64,000 bases of DNA from positions 965,501-1,029,500 of the forward strand of contig NZ_JASPFK010000001.1 in assembly GCF_036855935.1 (NCBI RefSeq), in the 5' to 3' direction. This document shows positions 59,558 through 64,000 of this stretch, one piece after another. Origin of the DNA: Sphingomonas sp. LR60 (GTDB lineage: Bacteria > Pseudomonadota > Alphaproteobacteria > Sphingomonadales > Sphingomonadaceae). Position 1 is the first letter of the stretch. Each line of letters opens with the position of its first letter. The position numbers were made by a program, and so were the translations under genes. Under the pieces are notes generated by a model. That model saw only the letters and a program-made list of their open reading frames with translations, was not told the origin of the DNA and ran no database searches.

Positions 59558-62308
59558 TCAGAAGCGCGTCGACGCCGACAGGTAGAAGGTCCGGCCGGTG
59601 CGGCTGGTCATCTGGAACGTGTCGGCGGTCGTCTGATACGCATCCTCATGCGTGTCGTTCAGGTTGATGATGCCCGCGGTGAAGCTGAGCGCCGGGCTGG
59701 GCGTGAAGCCCAGCGCCACGTCCATCTGCGTGCGCGGACGGACGGTGTGGATCAGCCCGCCGTTGACGAAGAAGCTGGTCGACGCATCCTGAACGTACGA
59801 GCTGCGGTGGTTCACCGACAGTCGCGCGCTGAACATCTGGTTCTCCCAGTACGGCGTCAGGTTCCACGTCAGCTTCGACAGGTCGCGCAGATTGAAGCCG
59901 GTGCCGAGCGCCTTGGCATCGGTATCGACGACCGTGACGTTGCCGACCACGCCGAAGCCCTTGACCGGCAGCAGCATGTCGAAATTCTGCGACGCGCCAA
60001 GCTCGATGCCCTTCACATGGATGACGTTATTGTCGTTCAGCTTCCGGCTGAAGCTGTAGTCGGTGCGCCCGTCCGCCGACTGGCAATCGCTGACCACGCC
60101 GTTCAGCGACACGCCGTCATAGGACGACGGGCAGTAGAATTGCGTGAACGTGCCGTTCTTGATCGCCTTGTAGAAGCCGGCGAGCGTGATCGAATTGCCG
60201 TTGCCGTGGTAGAATTCGAAGCTGAGATCGGCCTGGTTGGCGGTCAGCGGCTTCAGGCGCGATTCGCCCTGCGACACCGAAACGCTGGGGCGCAGGCTGC
60301 TGGTGTCGCGGAAGATGGTGTCGGCCATCTGCGTCTGGTTGTTCAGCAGCGGGCGCACCAGCACCTTGGCCACCGCCAGACGCGCGACGAAGCGCGACGT
60401 CAGGTCCAGCGCCAGGCTCGCGCTGGGCAGGAAGTTGCCATAGTCCTGCTTGACGTGCTGTGTCCCGATCAGCTTCGCGTTGCTGTCGGTGCCGTCGGTC
60501 ACGCTGACGGTCACGTCCTGCTTTGTGTGCTCGTAACGCGCGCCGATATTGCCGCGCATCGACTTGCCGAACAGCATCCCGTCGACATTCATCATGCCAT
60601 AGACGGCCGGGATGTAGCGATCGACGCGATAGGTATTGGGCCAGTCGGGCGTGTCGGGGACGTTGATGCCATTGTCGCGCAGGATCGACTGCCACAGCGG
60701 CGCATTCACCGACAGGAACTGGTGCGGGATCGACATGTCGTTGCCGAGGAAGTTGTTCACCAGCACGCCGGTCGAGCCCAGGTCCGGGATCGAGCCATAT
60801 TCCGGATAGGCGCCCAGGTTGTCCATGTCGCCGTCGCGGTCGTGGCGATAGGCGAGCGTCTGGAAGCTTTCGTGGTGGAACTTCGCGCCGAACACGAACG
60901 ACTTGATGCCGGCGGCGTCGACATCCTTGGTCAGGTCGATCTGGCCTGCACGATCACGCGCCGACTGGATGTGCGTCGCGCCGTCGACGAACGCGAACCA
61001 GGTGCGGTTGCCGGTATTGTAGATCGAGCCGTCCGTCAGGCTGGCGGTGTCCCACTTGACGTTCTCGGGGTTCGAAATGTCGAGGGTGCCGCCGTTGCGA
61101 AAGCGCACCTCGTCGATCGTCGCCCATTCGTACAGTTTCGCATCGCCCTGCGTGTAATGGCCGACGGCATGGACGTGGAAGGTATCGCCCGGGCTCCAGT
61201 TGATCGTGCCGGTGTACGCCTGCGTCTGCAGCTTGCGCAGTTCTGGCTGATCGTTGTTGTCGACGTTGAAGTTGCTGATTGAGATGTTGTTGGCGACGCC
61301 GTTCGCCTTGCTGTTGACCGTCACCGCCGAAGCTGCCCAGCGGCCGAAGACCATCTGGCGCGTGTCATAGGTGGTGTGATCGCGCGAATATTCGGCCTGG
61401 AGCAGCGCCTCGAAGTTGCTGGTCGGCTTCCATTGCACGGCACCGCTGCCCATCAGCTGTTCGGTGTCGCGGTCGATGCGGCGATAGCGCAGATTGCCCG
61501 GCACCTGCACGTCGCTCGCGCCCGTCACTGCGCCGGGCTGATACCAGTTCTTGATGAACAGGTAATCGCCACGATCCTTCAGCTTCTGATAGCCGAGATC
61601 GAGCATGATGCCGATCGTGTCGTCGGCGAAGCTCTTGATGTACGCGCCGTTGATCTTCGGGGTCACGCCGCCGCGATAGTCGGAATGATAGCCCTTGATC
61701 CCGGCAACGAAGCTCGGCCCCTTATAGGCCAGGGGCTTGACGGTATCGATGTTGACGGTGCCTGCCAGCCCGCCCGCGTCCATGTCGGCGACCGGCGACT
61801 TCACGACCTGGATCGCGCTGGCGAGGTCGGTCTGGATGATGTCGTAGCGGAAGCCGTCCTTGAAGTCGGCGCTGGCGAAGGTCTGGCCGTTGATCGTGGT
61901 GCGCGCATATTGCGGCCCCAGGCCACGAATGCTGATCGTCGAGCCGCGGCCGTTGATGTTCGACATCTGGACGCCCGCGATCCGCTGGATCGCCTCGGTG
62001 ATGTTCTGGGCGGGGAACTTGCCGATGTCCTCGGCGGAGATGCCGTCGGTGATGCGGATGTCGTTGCGCTTGGCGGCCAGCGCCGAGGCGATGCTCTGGC
62101 GATAACCGGTGACGACCACGTCGCCGCTGGTGTCGTCGACTGCCGGCGCGGATGCCTGCGGCGACGCATCGACGGTCGGCAGCGGTTGCGTGGTGGTCGG
62201 ATCGGTCTGCGCGAACGCCGGTGCGGTGACCAGCAGGGCAGCAAGGCACGTCGTCGTCCGAAGCAAGCGCGTGCGTACGGAGCCCGTGATAACAGGCGAT
62301 CTCGTCAT
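59558..62308 (-). CDS. TonB-dependent receptor of the Xanthomonas/Caulobacter carbohydrate class
   Basis: 916 residues: signal peptide (about 1-34), TonB box DVVVTGYRQSI, plug beginning with ALAAKRNDIRITDGISAEDIGKFPAQNITEAIQRIAGVQ (family signature of TIGR01782-type receptors) and ISIRGLGPQYARTTINGQ, long barrel ending in YLSASTRF. This class imports oligosaccharides in CUT loci. Placed next to GH97, GH43 and GH2 enzymes, it is the likely uptake port for their products. GAGGGAGGGAAC precedes ATG 62308. Confidence 0.93.
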   Translation of the reverse strand: MTRSPVITGSVRTRLLRTTTCLAALLVTAPAFAQTDPTTTQPLPTVDASPQASAPAVDDTSGDVVVTGYRQSIASALAAKRNDIRITDGISAEDIGKFPAQNITEAIQRIAGVQMSNINGRGSTISIRGLGPQYARTTINGQTFASADFKDGFRYDIIQTDLASAIQVVKSPVADMDAGGLAGTVNIDTVKPLAYKGPSFVAGIKGYHSDYRGGVTPKINGAYIKSFADDTIGIMLDLGYQKLKDRGDYLFIKNWYQPGAVTGASDVQVPGNLRYRRIDRDTEQLMGSGAVQWKPTSNFEALLQAEYSRDHTTYDTRQMVFGRWAASAVTVNSKANGVANNISISNFNVDNNDQPELRKLQTQAYTGTINWSPGDTFHVHAVGHYTQGDAKLYEWATIDEVRFRNGGTLDISNPENVKWDTASLTDGSIYNTGNRTWFAFVDGATHIQSARDRAGQIDLTKDVDAAGIKSFVFGAKFHHESFQTLAYRHDRDGDMDNLGAYPEYGSIPDLGSTGVLVNNFLGNDMSIPHQFLSVNAPLWQSILRDNGINVPDTPDWPNTYRVDRYIPAVYGMMNVDGMLFGKSMRGNIGARYEHTKQDVTVSVTDGTDSNAKLIGTQHVKQDYGNFLPSASLALDLTSRFVARLAVAKVLVRPLLNNQTQMADTIFRDTSSLRPSVSVSQGESRLKPLTANQADLSFEFYHGNGNSITLAGFYKAIKNGTFTQFYCPSSYDGVSLNGVVSDCQSADGRTDYSFSRKLNDNNVIHVKGIELGASQNFDMLLPVKGFGVVGNVTVVDTDAKALGTGFNLRDLSKLTWNLTPYWENQMFSARLSVNHRSSYVQDASTSFFVNGGLIHTVRPRTQMDVALGFTPSPALSFTAGIINLNDTHEDAYQTTADTFQMTSRTGRTFYLSASTRF

Positions 62309-62639
62309 GAAATGTTCCCTCCCTCGAATATCTCCGACGATTGCCACGTGGCGCTCGCCTGAGTTGCGTCGCTTCCCGGGCGACTGGTTGGAAGGGCAGC
62401 GTCTCCGCCGCGATGCTCTATCGCGACGCCCCGTGGACGATACCCAACCCTTCAATGGCGACCGCTCGATCACCCTTGACCATCAAAGCCTGCTAGTATG
62501 AATTGGTCTTCATGCGGCGTGGTTTTGTATTATTATGGTATTATTGATGCCACGCGGTTTGGTTATCTGTCAACTGACTAGATTCGGGCTGGGAAGAGGG
62601 TGATGGTGACCTCAACCGAAGGCCTGTCGGATTGGGTGG
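62309..62639. other. TonB receptor promoter region
   Basis: About 330 bases. The part from 62521 to 62580 is AT-rich, and GCGTGG (62517-62522) and CCACGC (62550-62555) form an inverted repeat around it that may be a regulator site. No gene is seen. Confidence 0.4.
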
Positions 62640-62885
62640 ATGGTCATAGGCGGGGAAGGCGCGGCCATGTGCCATCGGCGCACGCCGGCTGCGGACGCTC
62701 GCTGAGCTTCTTCATGACCGCAGGCCAGGTCAGCGACTAAACCGGCTCGGCAGCGCTGTTGAACGATCTGGCGAAAGCTCAGTGGCTGCTCGGTGCCTGC
62801 GGCTACGATGCCAAACGACGCGCGAAGGTGCACCTTCCCAAGCGCGAGTGGCCTCCGATGACGCCTTGGCATCGATCGACGTGAT
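62640..62885 (+). pseudogene. IS5-family transposase remnant
   Basis: In one plus-strand frame the sequence reads GRSLSFFMTAGQVSD, a stop (TAA 62738-62740), then TGSAALLNDLAKAQWLLGACGYDAK. This matches the central part of IS5-type DDE transposases, where GQVSDYTGA and WLLGDRGYDAD are usual; the catalytic Asp position reads Ala-Cys. It lacks both ends, has internal stops, and shows no terminal repeats, so it is a decayed fragment. Confidence 0.7.
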
Positions 62886-62927
62886 CGAGCCGCGCTAGTG
62901 CGTTCAAAGACCCACCGGATTTAGGCC

Positions 62928-64000
62928 TCACCGGATCGCGCCCAGCCAATAGAGCGCGAGCCCCGCGGCCGATGTTGCAAGCAGCGTCGTTATGACCCCG
63001 GCGCGCGTCATGAAGATCGCGTAGGCGGCCCCGAGCGACAGCACGAGGGCGGCGGGGTCGATGCTGGTCAGCACCGGCGCGTCGAAGCGAAATGGACCTG
63101 CTGCGACCAGGGTTGTTGTGCGGAAGAGCGTGTGTAGTGCGAACCAGACAGCGAGGTTGAGGACGACGCCGACGACCGCTGCCGTGATCGCGGACAGCGC
63201 GCCCGCAACCGCGGTATTGCCACGCAGTCTCTCGATGAACGGCGCGCCGAGGAAGATCCACAGGAAGCATGGCACGAACGTGACCCACGTCGCCAGCAAT
63301 CCGCCCAGCGTGCCGGCGAGCAGCGGCGACAGCGTGCCGGGTTCGCGATACGCACCGAGGAAGCCGACGAATTGCAAGACCATGATGAGCGGTCCCGGTG
63401 TCGTCTCAGCCATGCCTAGCCCGTCGAGCATTTCCCTCGGTCCCAGCCAGCCATAAGTGTCAACCGACTGCTGCGCGACATAGGCAAGGACGGCATAAGC
63501 ACCTCCGAACGTGACCATCGCCATCGTCGAGAAGAAGGTAGCGATTCGGCTGAAAACGTTGTCGGATCCGAGAGCGAGCAGCAGCACCGCGACCGGCAGC
63601 AGCCATAGGGCGAGCCAGATGGCCACGGTGCGTACCGTCTCCCGCCACGTCGGGCGGGCATGGTCCGGGAGTTCCTCGCCAAGCAGAGTATCGGCATCGG
63701 CGACGATCGCGCCTTTGGAAGTGCCATGACCGCCGCCACGGAATGCAGTGCTGCCCTGCCGCGCCGACCACCATCCGATGATCCCGGCGCCGAGTACGAT
63801 CAGCGGGAACGGTGCGCCGACGAAGAAGATCAGGACGAAGGCCATCGCGGCCAGTGCCCTTGCCGGAGTGGATTTGAGCGCGCGTCCGCCGATCCGCACC
63901 AGCGCCTGAAGGACCACAGCCAACACGGCGCACTTGAGGCCGAAGAACAACGCCGAGACGATGCCGACACGACCATAAAGGACATAGACCCAGCTCAGCG
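62928..64000 (-). CDS. chrA: Chromate transporter ChrA (5' end beyond the window)
   Basis: The visible part is about 357 residues with many membrane helices, and the reading frame continues without a start past position 64000. Typical CHR pieces are seen: VTFGGAYAVLAYVAQQ, GWLGPREMLDGLGMAETTPGPLIMVLQFVGFLGA and a second half with a similar pattern. It exports chromate (or sulfate-like anions) across the inner membrane. The minus-strand start must lie outside. Confidence 0.87.
   Translation of the reverse strand, partial: LSWVYVLYGRVGIVSALFFGLKCAVLAVVLQALVRIGGRALKSTPARALAAMAFVLIFFVGAPFPLIVLGAGIIGWWSARQGSTAFRGGGHGTSKGAIVADADTLLGEELPDHARPTWRETVRTVAIWLALWLLPVAVLLLALGSDNVFSRIATFFSTMAMVTFGGAYAVLAYVAQQSVDTYGWLGPREMLDGLGMAETTPGPLIMVLQFVGFLGAYREPGTLSPLLAGTLGGLLATWVTFVPCFLWIFLGAPFIERLRGNTAVAGALSAITAAVVGVVLNLAVWFALHTLFRTTTLVAAGPFRFDAPVLTSIDPAALVLSLGAAYAIFMTRAGVITTLLATSAAGLALYWLGAIR

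Overview
The window looks like chromosome of a GC-rich alphaproteobacterium of the Sphingomonas/sphingomonad type. This is inferred from the very high GC content and from four large TonB-dependent receptors, PQQ dehydrogenases with dedicated cytochromes c, class III CoA-transferases, SusB-like GH97 and Tat-exported hydrolases in one stretch. No rRNA, tRNA, CRISPR array or intact mobile element was seen.

Layout: (1) 1-5656, minus: a secreted filamentous-haemagglutinin-like protein with about a dozen DUF5649-type repeats; its 3' end is outside the window. (2) 6485-8124: cold-shock protein and three small housekeeping or unknown genes. (3) 8517-31309: a large catabolic region with an exported CE1-type esterase, a TonB receptor, a GntR/FCD regulator, an amidohydrolase-MFS-Fe-ADH-ALDH-PQQ dehydrogenase-cytochrome c operon, an enoyl-CoA hydratase/CoA-transferase pair, a second PQQ dehydrogenase-cytochrome c pair, an SMP-30 lactonase, two cupins and a second MFS carrier. 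Five copies of a 15-bp inverted repeat (best copy TCATATAGGATATGA) lie at its promoters and probably define the regulon of the embedded GntR protein. (4) 31556-37650: a fused ATP-dependent 5-oxoprolinase/hydantoinase followed by overlapping DUF969, DUF979 and DUF2891 genes, read here as a 5-oxoproline uptake and use operon. (5) 37767-42167: a non-specific nuclease, then a lipoprotein/membrane protein/protealysin/emfourin operon. (6) 42421-45511, minus: Mop molbindin, ModE-type regulator and a TonB receptor. (7) 45684-51421: M24 peptidase, DUF347 membrane protein, and divergent PhoD phosphatase and TonB receptor separated by a multi-copy Pho box. (8) 51515-62308: a polysaccharide locus with GH97, two GH43 proteins, GH2 and a TonB receptor. 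(9) An IS5-type transposase relic and a chromate transporter cut by the right edge.

An important quality point: ten otherwise well-conserved genes carry frameshifts, and two of these also carry an in-frame stop. Most of the frameshifts are explained by loss of one base in a short G or C run. This pattern fits sequencing or assembly indels better than biological decay, so these genes are annotated as single genes with the break noted.
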